Origin: an archaeon
GTDB taxonomy: Archaea; Thermoproteota; Nitrososphaeria; Nitrososphaerales; Gagatemarchaeaceae
DNA: 64,000 nt
NCBI GenBank assembly: GCA_021827865.1
Contig: JAKAUC010000014.1
Span: 45,761-109,760, forward strand
Reading direction: 5' to 3'
Shown: positions 1 through 8,670 of the stretch, one piece after another
Numbering within the stretch: the stretch's first letter is position 1
Layout: each line of letters starts with the position of its first letter
The notes under the pieces: model-generated
Database searches by the model: none
What the model was told of the DNA's origin: nothing
Seen by the model: the letters and a program-made list of their open reading frames with translations, nothing else
Position numbers and translations under genes: made by a program

Positions 1-2
1 TC

Positions 3-740
3 ATTATGGACGTGACCGACAGGGAGCAGGTGAAACGCGGGATTGCTCAGATAGCGCGAGCAGGCGAGGGGCTACATGGAGTCGTAAACAACGCGGCCGT
101 GATTGACGTCTGGCCGCTAGTCGAACTCGAGGACGAAGAGCTGAGGCGTAGCCTCGAAGTCAATCTCCTAGGGGCACACAGGGTCATCCGGGAAGCGGCG
201 CCCCTCCTAGCTAAGACGCGTGGGCGGATCGTGAACATAAGCTCTCTTGAGGGCCTGGTCTCGACGAAGTTTGCGGGACCCTACGAGGCGAGCAAGTTCG
301 CCTTTGAAGCGTACTCAGACAACCTCCGAAGAGAGCTAAGGGCATATGGTGTCGTCGTTGTGGTCATTGAGCCTGGTGGATTCAGGACCAACTACGCGAA
401 GTCGACAGCGAAGGTGCTCGAAAGGCGCGCGGCAGCCAAGGTACCCGTATTGATGAAGAAAGAAGTTGAAGAGATGACGGCGTCCTGGAAGGACGAAGTG
501 TCTGACGTCGACCGCCGCGCGCAACCGTCACTGGTCGCGGAAGTCGTTAGGGAGGCGCTTCTCACAGAGAAACCCAGAAAAAGATATGTCGTCACTGCAA
601 ATACGGCAGAGTTCCGCTGGGCCATGGGCAAGCTGGCATCCAGGCTTGTCGAGATAAACCAAGGATCGGTGTACGCTCTCTCGAAAGAAGAGTTGGGCGC
701 CCTCGTCGACGAGGTGTGGACGAAGTTGGGGAGCCCTTGA
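3..740 (+). CDS. Short-chain dehydrogenase/reductase, 5' end cut off by the window
   Basis: NAD(P)-dependent SDR oxidoreductase; the substrate cannot be told. The reading frame is open to the left edge, so the N-terminal beta strand and the TGxxxGIG cofactor loop lie outside the window and the first ATG at base 6 is internal. What remains shows the DVTD segment that follows the cofactor site, the NNAA motif (VVNNAAV), the catalytic Ser in NISSLEG, the active-site YEASK (Tyr and Lys) and the PGG segment after it. The C-terminal part resembles classical SDRs of the retinol or hydroxysteroid dehydrogenase kind. The next gene is convergent, about 90 bp away. The family is certain, the function is not. 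Confidence 0.85.
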   Translation: MMDVTDREQVKRGIAQIARAGEGLHGVVNNAAVIDVWPLVELEDEELRRSLEVNLLGAHRVIREAAPLLAKTRGRIVNISSLEGLVSTKFAGPYEASKFAFEAYSDNLRRELRAYGVVVVVIEPGGFRTNYAKSTAKVLERRAAAKVPVLMKKEVEEMTASWKDEVSDVDRRAQPSLVAEVVREALLTEKPRKRYVVTANTAEFRWAMGKLASRLVEINQGSVYALSKEELGALVDEVWTKLGSP

Positions 741-831
741 ACTCAACGCCTCATGGCTTTAGGCCGCCTAGTCTCCACCCATCGTCGGCTGGTGATGCCC
801 CGCCATGGAAACCCCGGACCACAGTCTGGAG

Positions 832-2595
832 CTAAGTGAGCGGGGTCAATGCTTCCAGGAAGTACCCGGGGAATAGCGCCCGGTGCGTCCCCACGAAGCG
901 GGTGAAGTTGGAGTCAAGGACGTAGGTGACAGCGTGGTCCGTTTCGCTCCTCACGCTCCTGCCATAGGTCTGCACCAGCCTCAGGGCCGTCTGCCAGTCG
1001 TACCACCCCGGATCTCGCTCCAGTTTGACCCTAGTCCTCCTCTCTGAGAGGTCTGGGAAAGGTACTTTCACGAGTATCTGGAACCTGGAAAGATCATCCT
1101 TCAGATCGACCCCCTGGTAGAGGCTGGGGGAGATTAAGACGGACTCGTCCCTGTCCCCGTGGGCCTGCAAAAGGGCTGACCTCGAGGAGACGTTCTCGGT
1201 GCTCGAGAGCCTCGCCCTGTTGTACTCTGAGACGTGCTCCATGATGTATCTCGCTTGTTGGTAGGAGGTAGTGTGGATGATGCCCTTCTCCCCCGCGTGC
1301 CGAGACATCACTTCGTCCACCGCCCTTGCGATGGCGCCCATGGACGAGTCCATAGTGGCCCTGCTCAGCTGGGCGGCATTGAGTGCGTGGATAGGCCTGT
1401 TCTCGACGGGGAAGGCGGAACCTTCTACGCTGACGAATGTCGCATCGTCCTCGGGGATGCCGAGGGTCCTGCAGAAGACATCTTTGGAGAAGACCGTCGC
1501 CGACATGAGGAGCACGGTGTCAGCGGCGTCGAAGAGTCTGGATGTGTAATCGCTGACGCCCAGGGGCTGGAAGACCACTTCCTCGACCGTCGACTCCCCC
1601 TCGGCCGTCAGAGACTTCCTTACGCCGTTGACGACCCAGTTTGAGGGGTCGGCCCCGAGCACATCGGCGAACCCCTTCAGTGAATCTAGCGCGTCCCTGC
1701 AAGAGGCGACCTTATCCTGCATCTCCCCGTCCTTCTGGTTCGCGTTGATGAAGCCTTCCAGGGTCTGCTTCGCGTCGTCGAGTGGCCTGCTCCACGCCCC
1801 TGCATCTTCGAGGCCCATGTCAGGGATAGCGGGAGCCGACCCCCCATCAGTAGAATAGGTCCCAAGCGTCGACCTTCTCAGCGAGTAGGAAGCGAAGCCG
1901 ACCATCTGCCTCTCCAGGTCGTGGGCTTCGTCGCAGACGAGGAGCTTCCTCCGCTGGACGTCGTCGGTGTAGCTCAGCTCCGAGAGGAAGAAGGGGTAGT
2001 TGGCCACCATGATCGGCTCCCTGAATGCGTCCCACTTCTGCTCATAGTACGGGCAGAACTTCCCGTCCTTGAGGGTCCTGCATTTCGATTTCCTCCCGCA
2101 GGCCCCCCTGGCGTGCTCGTCGTACTCCTCGAAGGTGAGAAAGTGTGGGCATTCCGAGAGGGTCCAGTCTGCCTCGCACCTCCCTTTGCTGCAAGGCGGG
2201 TATTTTCCTCTTGAGGTAGGGACCAGGCAGGTGAAGTTGGACTTGCCGGTCACCGTCGGGAAACCGAAGTCGACCGAGTACTGCGACTGGAGTTGTTTGG
2301 TGGAGGTAAGCAGGTAGGCAGAGCCGAGGTGTCTGCACAGGGCGGCCGCTATGGCAGACTTGCCAAATCCCACTGGGGCCTCAAGGATAATGTACCGCTT
2401 CGACTGGGAGAGAGCAGCCTCGACATGGCCCAGGACCTCCTTCTGTGAGGGCCTAAGGGTGGGGAAGGGGAAGCTCTCGAGGAGCGCCATCTTCGGAGGG
2501 TCGCCACCAAGGAGCGTTCCACAGTTGGCGCAGGTCGTTGCCTCCGCGCGGTGATTGGCCTTGACCCTGGAACCACATGTTGGGCAGAACTTCAA
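832..2595 (-). CDS. XPD/DinG-like superfamily 2 helicase with N-terminal zinc ribbon
   Basis: Probable iron-sulfur DNA helicase acting in repair, 587 aa. An N-terminal zinc ribbon (CPTCG and CANCG, residues 4-30) precedes the helicase core. Walker A is APVGFGKS and the DEAH box is CDEAHDLE. Between Walker A and the DEAH box lie four or more Cys (residues about 120-180) in the place of the XPD/DinG iron-sulfur cluster. Motif III-like LLMSATVF and the C-terminal QTYGRSVRS (motif VI) are present. The start is TTG at 2595, with a TATA-like gtttatac centred about 31 nt upstream. A second, different helicase of this family lies at 8639-10498. Which of the two, if either, is the orthologue of XPD cannot be decided by eye. 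Confidence 0.85.
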   Translation of the reverse strand: MKFCPTCGSRVKANHRAEATTCANCGTLLGGDPPKMALLESFPFPTLRPSQKEVLGHVEAALSQSKRYIILEAPVGFGKSAIAAALCRHLGSAYLLTSTKQLQSQYSVDFGFPTVTGKSNFTCLVPTSRGKYPPCSKGRCEADWTLSECPHFLTFEEYDEHARGACGRKSKCRTLKDGKFCPYYEQKWDAFREPIMVANYPFFLSELSYTDDVQRRKLLVCDEAHDLERQMVGFASYSLRRSTLGTYSTDGGSAPAIPDMGLEDAGAWSRPLDDAKQTLEGFINANQKDGEMQDKVASCRDALDSLKGFADVLGADPSNWVVNGVRKSLTAEGESTVEEVVFQPLGVSDYTSRLFDAADTVLLMSATVFSKDVFCRTLGIPEDDATFVSVEGSAFPVENRPIHALNAAQLSRATMDSSMGAIARAVDEVMSRHAGEKGIIHTTSYQQARYIMEHVSEYNRARLSSTENVSSRSALLQAHGDRDESVLISPSLYQGVDLKDDLSRFQILVKVPFPDLSERRTRVKLERDPGWYDWQTALRLVQTYGRSVRSETDHAVTYVLDSNFTRFVGTHRALFPGYFLEALTPLT

Positions 2596-2658
2596 TGAGT
2601 GGACCGCGTTGGGTGGGAGTGGGTATAAACTTCAAACCCCTGCTTTTGCAGGGCAGAC

Positions 2659-2874
2659 ATGGTGGACCCGCGCAAGGAGCGGGAACTGGGGAAGAGGCTG
2701 AGGCACGACGACAGTCAAAGTGCTGTTCGGCCTGGCGGCGAAGGACGATGAAATGCACCGTGAGTTCTACGTCGATGTTCTGCTGTGCGCTTGGGCGATG
2801 AGATCGCGCGCTTACACGCAGGCAAGGTCGAAGAATTGAAGAGCTCCACTGTGGCCACTGGTCCCCGGAGCTAG
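2659..2874 (+). pseudogene. Possible decayed small gene in a 390-bp gap
   Basis: The gap between the helicase and the toroid protein has no intact gene. Three protein-like stretches can be read in three successive plus-strand frames: one starting at ATG 2659 (MVDPRKERELGKRL), one around 2717-2790 (KVLFGLAAKDDEMHREF) and one around 2794-2874 (GDEIARLHAGKVEELKSS). Two frameshifts would join them into a protein of about 70 aa. A TATA-like tataaa at 2624-2629 lies about 32 nt upstream of the ATG. No family was recognised. It may be a pseudogene, a sequence-error artefact or chance; confidence is low. Confidence 0.3.
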
Positions 2875-2987
2875 GCTGCCTCACCTTGCATTATCGCGGC
2901 GTTGTACCGTATCTCCGCAAGCGAGGACTTGTCTGGGAGTAGGGCCGGCATCTGAAGGAGGCAGTAGCCCCGCATCGGCGGCTACCG

Positions 2988-3947
2988 CTAGTCAAACTCC
3001 CCGATCCTCTTCAGTATGGTGAGGGCCCTGAGCGTTATCATTTTGCTCGGCCGGCCCGCAGGTTCCAGAGAGAGCGGAGCGTAATTTTTCTCATATTTGG
3101 AGCGCCAGCGAGGCCACCTCTCGTCTCGGAAGTCCGGGTGGACGGCATCCAATTCCCACCTCCCATCCTCCCTCCGCTTCCTCCTCAGGCGGGACAGGGC
3201 AGGCTTCAAGCGGCCGTCGCCGCCATAGCCAAGGGCAGAAGTGAACTCGAGGCCGACGAGGATGTCGTAATAGTAATGATATGGGAAGTGAAAACGGAGC
3301 CAGGGGTCATAGCGGCTCCCCTGCCTATAGAGCCTGCGCTCGAGGAAGAACTCCGCTCCCCTCTCGGCGGCAGCCTTCATCCCTCGGGTCCACTTCTGCC
3401 GCGGATACGCCGCGAACGCGCTCATGCCCTCCCAGGCGTCGATGGTCCCCGTCGGCGAAGGGAAGCAGTGCCAGCCACCGTCTTCCTTCTGAGTACTCAC
3501 GAGCAAGTCGAGGGCGCTCCCCACCCTGTGATCGTCTGCGTATCCGAACTTGATCAGTGCCCTGGCAGTGTTCCCCACCAGGCAGTGCTCGCTGCTCTCG
3601 GTGCCGGGGGTGTCGAAACCACCATCAGCCCTCGCGTATGTCTCCATCCAGAGGGAGCATGATTTGGCTATCCGCGGGTCCTCCCTCGTTACCCCCAGGT
3701 CGGAGAGCAGGAGCAGCTTCCAGTTCGTGGAAAGGTACTTCGGCCTATAGAGGCCATCTTCGTTGTCCAGCCAGTTCCCACCCTGCTTCTGCTTCGAGAG
3801 GATGTTGTTGGCCCAGCCCCGGTCTGCAATTGCACGCCTGGCCTCCTCGAGTTCACCTCTGCTCGTCCCGTCGATGAGGTCCCTCAGTGCGAGGTACCGG
3901 ACAGCAGGTTGTGAAGGCTCCAAGAGCCAGTCAACGACCCGGTTCAT
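2988..3947 (-). CDS. Terpenoid-cyclase/prenyltransferase alpha-toroid fold protein
   Basis: Protein of 319 aa made of repeated helix pairs with the QxDGGW-type signature of squalene cyclase and prenyltransferase toroids: KQGGNW near residue 56, ADGGFD near 107, KEDGGWH near 153 and REDGRWE near 258. It is much shorter than a real squalene-hopene cyclase (over 600 aa), and the DxDD protonation motif is not evident, so enzyme activity is doubtful. There is no signal peptide or membrane segment. It stands alone between a helicase and a cyclase gene. The fold assignment is firm and the function is unknown. Confidence 0.75.
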   Translation of the reverse strand: MNRVVDWLLEPSQPAVRYLALRDLIDGTSRGELEEARRAIADRGWANNILSKQKQGGNWLDNEDGLYRPKYLSTNWKLLLLSDLGVTREDPRIAKSCSLWMETYARADGGFDTPGTESSEHCLVGNTARALIKFGYADDHRVGSALDLLVSTQKEDGGWHCFPSPTGTIDAWEGMSAFAAYPRQKWTRGMKAAAERGAEFFLERRLYRQGSRYDPWLRFHFPYHYYYDILVGLEFTSALGYGGDGRLKPALSRLRRKRREDGRWELDAVHPDFRDERWPRWRSKYEKNYAPLSLEPAGRPSKMITLRALTILKRIGEFD

Positions 3948-4133
3948 GGCGTTGGGTTGCTGGACTCCGGATAATAGGGTGCCTAACGCGGGTGCCGGCC
4001 GCGCTAAGCCGGGTCACACATCGCCATGGTTAGTCTGCCTCGGGCAAGCTGCTGTAGAAGGTCGACCTGTGGACTAAGAGACGATGCAACTTGGGTCGCC
4101 GCCTTCGGAGACCGACGCCGCTGGAACCAGGAA

Positions 4134-4829
4134 CTACAGCCTGAATGAAATCCGGTAGGCTTCTTGCCCATGCACTGGGTATTCCTTGGTCTTGGCGACC
4201 GTCTCTTGGAGCTCTATGGCGTCGTGCAGGGAGCGCTCTCCTCTCAGCACGTGACCCATCCGGATGTTGCAGAGGGTCTCTCCCTTGGCAGCCGCCTCAG
4301 CCATCCTCTTGGCCCCGACCACTGCGTGCCCGATGATGGTAAAGTCGCCTGCTATCTCTTCCAGGGCGCACCGGCCTGAGTCTACCCCCAGAGCCAGCCC
4401 CACGTGGGCCGGCAGGTTTCTCGCGTTTTTCTTATGCTCTGGGAATATCTCTCCTGTGAATGCCTCGTGAGCGCGCCTACAAAAGTCCATGACCTCGCCG
4501 AGGAATCTGGATGGCTTCGACCCGTAAAGCCAGTACACTATGAATCCGTCCCCGGTGAATTTGTCGAACCACCCCGAGTTCTCCCTGGCAATCTTCTTCA
4601 TCCGTTCTGTGAACGAGGTCGTGATTATAGCATACTCCCTGGATGATATCGCCTCTCTCATCAGGTGGGTCGACCCTCGTACGTCCCCAATGACCACGTG
4701 TATGCCGGTCTGGTCCCCAGCCCCCAACAGGCGAATGAGTTCGCCTTTGGAGATGGTATCTTTCCAGTCGGGAGGGGCATGCATGTCAAGCTTCTTGAGC
4801 GCCTCCTCACCCTTCAGATCAGACTTCAT
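4134..4829 (-). CDS. Class III adenylate/guanylate cyclase catalytic-domain protein
   Basis: Soluble protein of 231 aa with one class III nucleotide cyclase homology domain. Both metal-binding Asp positions look intact: VIGDVRGSTHL (about residue 48) and KFTGDGFIVYW (about residue 91). The later segment FTIIGHAVVGAKRMAEAA matches the region that usually holds NxxxR-type transition-state residues (G-x-x-V-N-x-A-x-R), but here it reads GHAVVGAKR, so the Asn is not in its usual place. No sensor domain is fused; the first 40 residues are a short linker. Real cyclic-nucleotide synthesis is plausible but unproven. The promoter region holds a TATA (ttataa, 4863-4868) next to a 14-bp motif also found upstream of glyA. 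Confidence 0.8.
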   Translation of the reverse strand: MKSDLKGEEALKKLDMHAPPDWKDTISKGELIRLLGAGDQTGIHVVIGDVRGSTHLMREAISSREYAIITTSFTERMKKIARENSGWFDKFTGDGFIVYWLYGSKPSRFLGEVMDFCRRAHEAFTGEIFPEHKKNARNLPAHVGLALGVDSGRCALEEIAGDFTIIGHAVVGAKRMAEAAAKGETLCNIRMGHVLRGERSLHDAIELQETVAKTKEYPVHGQEAYRISFRL

Positions 4830-4845
4830 CCTGTGCTAGCCCGTC

Positions 4846-4859
4846 GACCCGCCAAATGT
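4846..4859. promoter_or_regulatory. 14-bp motif shared with the glyA/ABC promoter region
   Basis: GACCCGCCAAATGT occurs here, between the TATA box (4863-4868, minus strand) and the start of the cyclase gene, and again identically at 16667-16680 next to the glyA TATA box. Its place beside the core promoter in both cases would suit an operator. No regulator is known; chance cannot be excluded. Confidence 0.3.
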
Positions 4860-5070
4860 GCCTTATAACTAACCTGCGTCCCTTTTCCTCGGTCACACAG
4901 ACGCGCGCGGTGACTTTTCAGTTTAGAGAAGAGGGCGCTGAAGACAACGGTATCGAAGTAAACGGTCACCGAGATGGGCTTCCGCCTACCTCGCTCGAGG
5001 GATGGAGACCTGACACCCGGGGCGCCGCAGCCGATGCCGTTCGTAACGGATTCTGGGGGTACGAACCTTT

Positions 5071-5748
5071 TCATCGCGTGAGGACGTCCACCATGGGCCA
5101 GAAGTCGGCCATGGTGGCGCACTGGATTCCCTCTCTCTCGCACGTCGTCGCGAGTTCCGACCCCTCAATGGCGAAACTCACGTCGGCCTCCTTGACTGCT
5201 GGCAGATCTGAGGCGCCGTCCCCGACGAAGAGCATTTCGAACCCCTTCTGTTTGTACTGGCGCACTACATCGTCTTTCAGGTTGACTGCTCCCTCCGTGC
5301 GCAGCGGTAGGAAGGCGAGAGTGACACCGCCCGCCTTCATCTCTGTCCTCGGCGAATAGATCTGGATGGCGCTCCCATTATGTATGCGGCCCAGGACGTG
5401 CTCGATGCAGAAGTCGAGGCCGTAGCTGGCGATGGCGATGGGGACGTCCGCGAGCGCGGCTGCGACCAGCAGTTCCTCAAAGCCCGGCCTGACACGCACG
5501 TGCTCGTCGACCAGCCTCAGAACTGTTGCCTTCGTGGCATTAGTCACGTGGGAGTATTGTCGGCGGAGGCACTCTTCGAAGGAGAAGGCACCATGAACGT
5601 ACTGCTCGTGGTAGTATCTCCAGTCGCCGTCTGATAGCCTAGTCAGGACCAATTGCCCCGTATCCAAGCTGGTAATCGTCCCGTCGAAGTCGCAGACGAT
5701 GGCCCGTCTGGATCCCCTCGTCGACCTCGCCTGCTGCCTGGGGTGCAC
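5071..5748 (-). CDS. HAD-superfamily phosphatase (MtnX/SerB-like)
   Basis: HAD phosphatase of 225 aa. Motif I is CDFDGTIT (nucleophile Asp and general-acid Asp), motif II is the IASYG region, a Lys lies in VNLKDDVV and motif IV is FVGDGASDLPAV. The cap insertion and the pattern DFDGTITxxDT resemble 2-hydroxy-3-keto-5-methylthiopentenyl-1-phosphate phosphatase and phosphoserine phosphatase relatives. No methionine-salvage or serine genes adjoin it, so the substrate is open. A TATA-like tttatg (about 5773-5778, minus strand) sits about 27 nt upstream of the start at 5748, as for a leaderless mRNA. Confidence 0.8.
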   Translation of the reverse strand: MHPRQQARSTRGSRRAIVCDFDGTITSLDTGQLVLTRLSDGDWRYYHEQYVHGAFSFEECLRRQYSHVTNATKATVLRLVDEHVRVRPGFEELLVAAALADVPIAIASYGLDFCIEHVLGRIHNGSAIQIYSPRTEMKAGGVTLAFLPLRTEGAVNLKDDVVRQYKQKGFEMLFVGDGASDLPAVKEADVSFAIEGSELATTCEREGIQCATMADFWPMVDVLTR

Positions 5749-5814
5749 GTGCGCTGGTCGCGCTCCTCGGACATAAACCCCTTGAAGCGCGCGGCAATAG
5801 CGGAGTCCCCGGGG

Positions 5815-6837
5815 TCAGATTTTCAGCAGTTGCTTGCCGAAGTTCTCGCCTGCGAACACCCGCTGGAGCGCCCTGGGGGCGTTCCCAAGCCCTACCATGA
5901 CATCCTCGACCGGCTTCAGCTTCCCTTCCTTGATCCAGCCACCCAGGACCCTCCTCGCTTCCGGGAATCGGTCACCGGAGTCGTTCGCGTACACTCCCTC
6001 CATCCTCACCCTCTTCATGATCAGAGAGATGTAATCCAACCCCCCCGTACTCTGGTCTCCGATGTAGTACTGGGACGCCCCGCAGAGGACGATCCTTCCC
6101 TGGGACCGCATCCTAGCGAGCACAACGTTCATCATGGCCGGGAGGGCGTTGTTGTCGAAGAAGACGTCTACTCCGTCGGGACAGAGCTGGTCCAGCCTGG
6201 AACCTATGTCCTCCGAGCGCCTGTCGATGGCGCCGTCGAAGCCGAGGTCGCTGACTACCCGCCTGCAGCGCTCCTTCCCTCCGGCGATGCCTACGACCCT
6301 GGAGCCGTGCATCTTGGCTATCTGCCCCGCGACGGACCCGACACCCCCCGCCGCGCTCGACACCACGAACGTCTCCCCGGGCTTCGGCTGACCGACGTCC
6401 ATGGTCCCGAGGTAGGCCGCCATCCCCGTAAGACCGAGGGTCCCGATCGCCAGTTCGGGCGCGATGTCGGCGGGGATCTTCGTCAACGGGAAGAGACCTG
6501 GTGCAAGCTGTGGGCGGTCGTCAACGACCGTGTAGTCCTCCCACCCGAACCACCCCTGCACGATGTCGCCGGGGGCATACCCGGGGAGCCTCGACTCGAC
6601 TATCTGGCCAGAGGCTATACACTTCATGACCCCGCCCAGGGGGATGGTGTTTTCTCCAGATTCTTCGTAGGTAAACAGTATCTGTGTAGGGTCGAGAGAG
6701 AGCCAGAGGTTCTTGACTAAAACCTGCCCCTCGGTTGGGGAGGGGACCGGGGACTCAATCCATCGGAAGTTCTCGTGACCAACGCTCCCTGCCGGCCTCT
6801 TCGCGAGCACCCAACGGTGGTTGACACCTTCGGACAT
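5815..6837 (-). CDS. Zinc-free MDR NADPH-dependent reductase (CurA/PTGR family)
   Basis: Medium-chain dehydrogenase/reductase of 340 aa that probably reduces alpha,beta-unsaturated ketones or aldehydes with NADPH. It has the family's N-terminal pattern (RWVLAKRPAG, then SLDPTQ), the conserved GLTGMAAYLG segment and the cofactor-binding VVSSAAGGVGSVAGQIAK. Catalytic-zinc ligands are absent, as expected for this subfamily. The length matches CurA-type enzymes (about 335-345 aa). It is flanked by a HAD phosphatase and an aldose epimerase on the same strand but with gaps of 45-70 bp, so co-transcription is uncertain. Confidence 0.88.
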   Translation of the reverse strand: MSEGVNHRWVLAKRPAGSVGHENFRWIESPVPSPTEGQVLVKNLWLSLDPTQILFTYEESGENTIPLGGVMKCIASGQIVESRLPGYAPGDIVQGWFGWEDYTVVDDRPQLAPGLFPLTKIPADIAPELAIGTLGLTGMAAYLGTMDVGQPKPGETFVVSSAAGGVGSVAGQIAKMHGSRVVGIAGGKERCRRVVSDLGFDGAIDRRSEDIGSRLDQLCPDGVDVFFDNNALPAMMNVVLARMRSQGRIVLCGASQYYIGDQSTGGLDYISLIMKRVRMEGVYANDSGDRFPEARRVLGGWIKEGKLKPVEDVMVGLGNAPRALQRVFAGENFGKQLLKI

Positions 6838-6882
6838 GCAAAGAATTCATGCCTGGACTTTCTACTTGAAGGTTGTTGACAT

Positions 6883-7719
6883 TCAGGAGAGGGCAAGAGC
6901 ATAGCCGCACCGGAATGCCTGCCCCGGAGACAGCGTACGTAGCCCAATCCCGTTGTTATAAGCGTCGGGGAGGCCGCTGTAAGGCTCGAGGGCCACAGAC
7001 TCCCCTCCGGCGTACTTCCCGTTGTACAAGACGAAATATGGCATGTTCCTCCTCCGCAGTTCAAGTTCCCTTCCACCCGTGAAGAGTGTGATGCGCCCCG
7101 CAGCCCTGAAGCAGTCGTCCCACTCCGCCTTTTCCGCATTCTCCAAGAAGCAGCGCGAGCGTTCTCCCGTGGGGAAGTAGCGGTCTGCGAGTTGGTAACG
7201 ATAGATGGGTGAGCTGGCCCTGATGCTCCACTCCCCTGCTAAGAAGTATGGATGGAACCCGACCTCGACTGGCACGTCACCATCTCCGGCGTTCCTGACA
7301 GTGCAGTCGGTCGAAAACGTCCTCGCTCCCACCGAGTATGATATGGATGCCGTTAGCGCGCCGGGGTATCCTCTACTCCGCAGCCTCGCCGCCAACGAGA
7401 CTGAGCCCACTTTCCCAGTGGAGACCCCCCACAGAGTGTCTTTGGCGAATCCGTGGATTGCGTGGCCGTCCTTCCGGGTCGGGAGCTCGAACGCTTTTCC
7501 CTCGAAGCTGTATCTGCCTCGCTTTACTCTTCCAGCATATGGCAGCAGGACGGCGATGCCGCCGTGGGTCTGAATCCCATCTGTGCTTGGCTTGACAATC
7601 GGGACGCCGCCGATTGAAAGGCGCCTGACGTACGCTCCAAGAGGATCAATCAACGCCGTAGTCGAACCGCAGGTGATGAGTATCCCGTCCGCGGATGTCT
7701 GATTTGGTTTGCGAGCCAT
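6883..7719 (-). CDS. Aldose 1-epimerase family (galactose mutarotase-like)
   Basis: Sugar epimerase/mutarotase of 278 aa. Family features are HGGIAVLLPYAGRVKRG near the N-terminus, the catalytic His in HAIHGFA, the second conserved His in EVGFHPYF and the C-terminal Glu in VALEPYSG. These match YeaD/GalM-like proteins. It probably interconverts anomers of a hexose or hexose phosphate in the cytoplasm. No sugar pathway genes are adjacent. The start at 7719 has a TATA-like atttat about 35 nt upstream. Confidence 0.85.
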   Translation of the reverse strand: MARKPNQTSADGILITCGSTTALIDPLGAYVRRLSIGGVPIVKPSTDGIQTHGGIAVLLPYAGRVKRGRYSFEGKAFELPTRKDGHAIHGFAKDTLWGVSTGKVGSVSLAARLRSRGYPGALTASISYSVGARTFSTDCTVRNAGDGDVPVEVGFHPYFLAGEWSIRASSPIYRYQLADRYFPTGERSRCFLENAEKAEWDDCFRAAGRITLFTGGRELELRRRNMPYFVLYNGKYAGGESVALEPYSGLPDAYNNGIGLRTLSPGQAFRCGYALALS

Positions 7720-8049
7720 GGTCCCTCATGCGGGCTCGTTGGACGATCGGGATAAATGATTTGGAGCCGAGGGATAACATATCGCCTGTCAAAGACCCGT
7801 CTGGACCGCAAGACTCTCAAAAACTGGAAGCTCCTAGTTGCTCATGGGGCTGGCACGAAGCCGCGCCCAACTCAGGTCGGGGCGGGGCCCTGGTCTATGG
7901 CGCTGTCTCGATACTTTGGAATCATGACGGCGTCCATCTTCGGCCTGTAGCCGTATGCCCTAGCATTCGGGCTCCTCTCGGTCGTCTGGATTGACACCCT
8001 GCCCAAAGCTCAATAGGGGAGAAGAGCTTGTCGAATCTCACCGTTCAAA
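7720..8049. other. 330-bp divergent intergenic region
   Basis: It lies between the divergently transcribed epimerase and RuvC-fold genes. A short plus-strand reading frame of 64 codons (7756-7950) is present but lacks a convincing ribosome site or family. TATA-like elements appear near 7751-7758 for the epimerase. No RNA gene or repeat was seen. Confidence 0.4.
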
Positions 8050-8670
8050 TTGAGTCGGATATGCGTAGTGACCTCGAGGGGGAGCGCCTACTATGCTCTC
8101 GTGACGAGGCTCAGGAGGGCCGGGCTCCCCTTTTCGAGCCTCCTGCCAGACTCGGACATTCATGAGTGCGACGTGATACTGACGACTCAGTTCGAATTGA
8201 GTCAGTTCGGACAGAAGGCCTTGGCGCTCGAGGCCTTGGATGACAATCCCGGGGTCTTCAAGGGCCAGATCCTTTCCCGCCTGGGCGCAGCGGGGGACAC
8301 CATCCTCGTCGGCATAGACCCTGGAAAGAGGACGGGCCTGGCCGTATTCTACGGCCAAAGGAGGCTCGCACTGAGCACCTTCGAGTCTGCGGCCGCGGTC
8401 TGCTCACGGATTGGCGCCTTCGCCAGAGGCATCCCCGAGAGCAGGCTCCTGGTGAGAATTGGAAATGGGAACAGGTCCGCGGCGGTTAGGCTGGTCGACA
8501 TGGTGAAGAAGGAAGCACCAGGCGCAACAATCGAAGTGGTAGATGAATCAGGAACCTCGGCTGTCAGCTCGAAGCTCAGGGGAATCCAGCGCGACCAGGC
8601 CGCAGCGGCTAAGATCGCATTCAGGAAGGGGGACGTCGTCAGCTCTGGGCCGACCAGAATCCGCGACTGA
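8050..8670 (+). CDS. RuvC/RNase H-fold protein
   Basis: Protein of 206 aa. The C-terminal half begins with VGIDPGKRTGLAVFYG (about residue 97), the first strand of a RuvC/YqgF-type RNase H fold with its catalytic Asp. A later acidic turn (VVDESGTS, about 174) and RDQAAAAKIAF (about 192) fit the third and fourth active-site positions. The first 90 residues form a separate domain that I do not recognise. The start is TTG at 8050. The 3' end overlaps the convergent helicase gene by 32 bp. A structure-specific nuclease or resolvase role is inferred from the fold only. Confidence 0.7.
   Translation: MSRICVVTSRGSAYYALVTRLRRAGLPFSSLLPDSDIHECDVILTTQFELSQFGQKALALEALDDNPGVFKGQILSRLGAAGDTILVGIDPGKRTGLAVFYGQRRLALSTFESAAAVCSRIGAFARGIPESRLLVRIGNGNRSAAVRLVDMVKKEAPGATIEVVDESGTSAVSSKLRGIQRDQAAAAKIAFRKGDVVSSGPTRIRD

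Noticed and set aside
5653..6720. 355-codon plus-strand frame opposite the CurA-like reductase
   Set aside because: Antisense shadow of a clear gene; Pro/Arg/Asp-rich, typical of GC-rich opposite frames.
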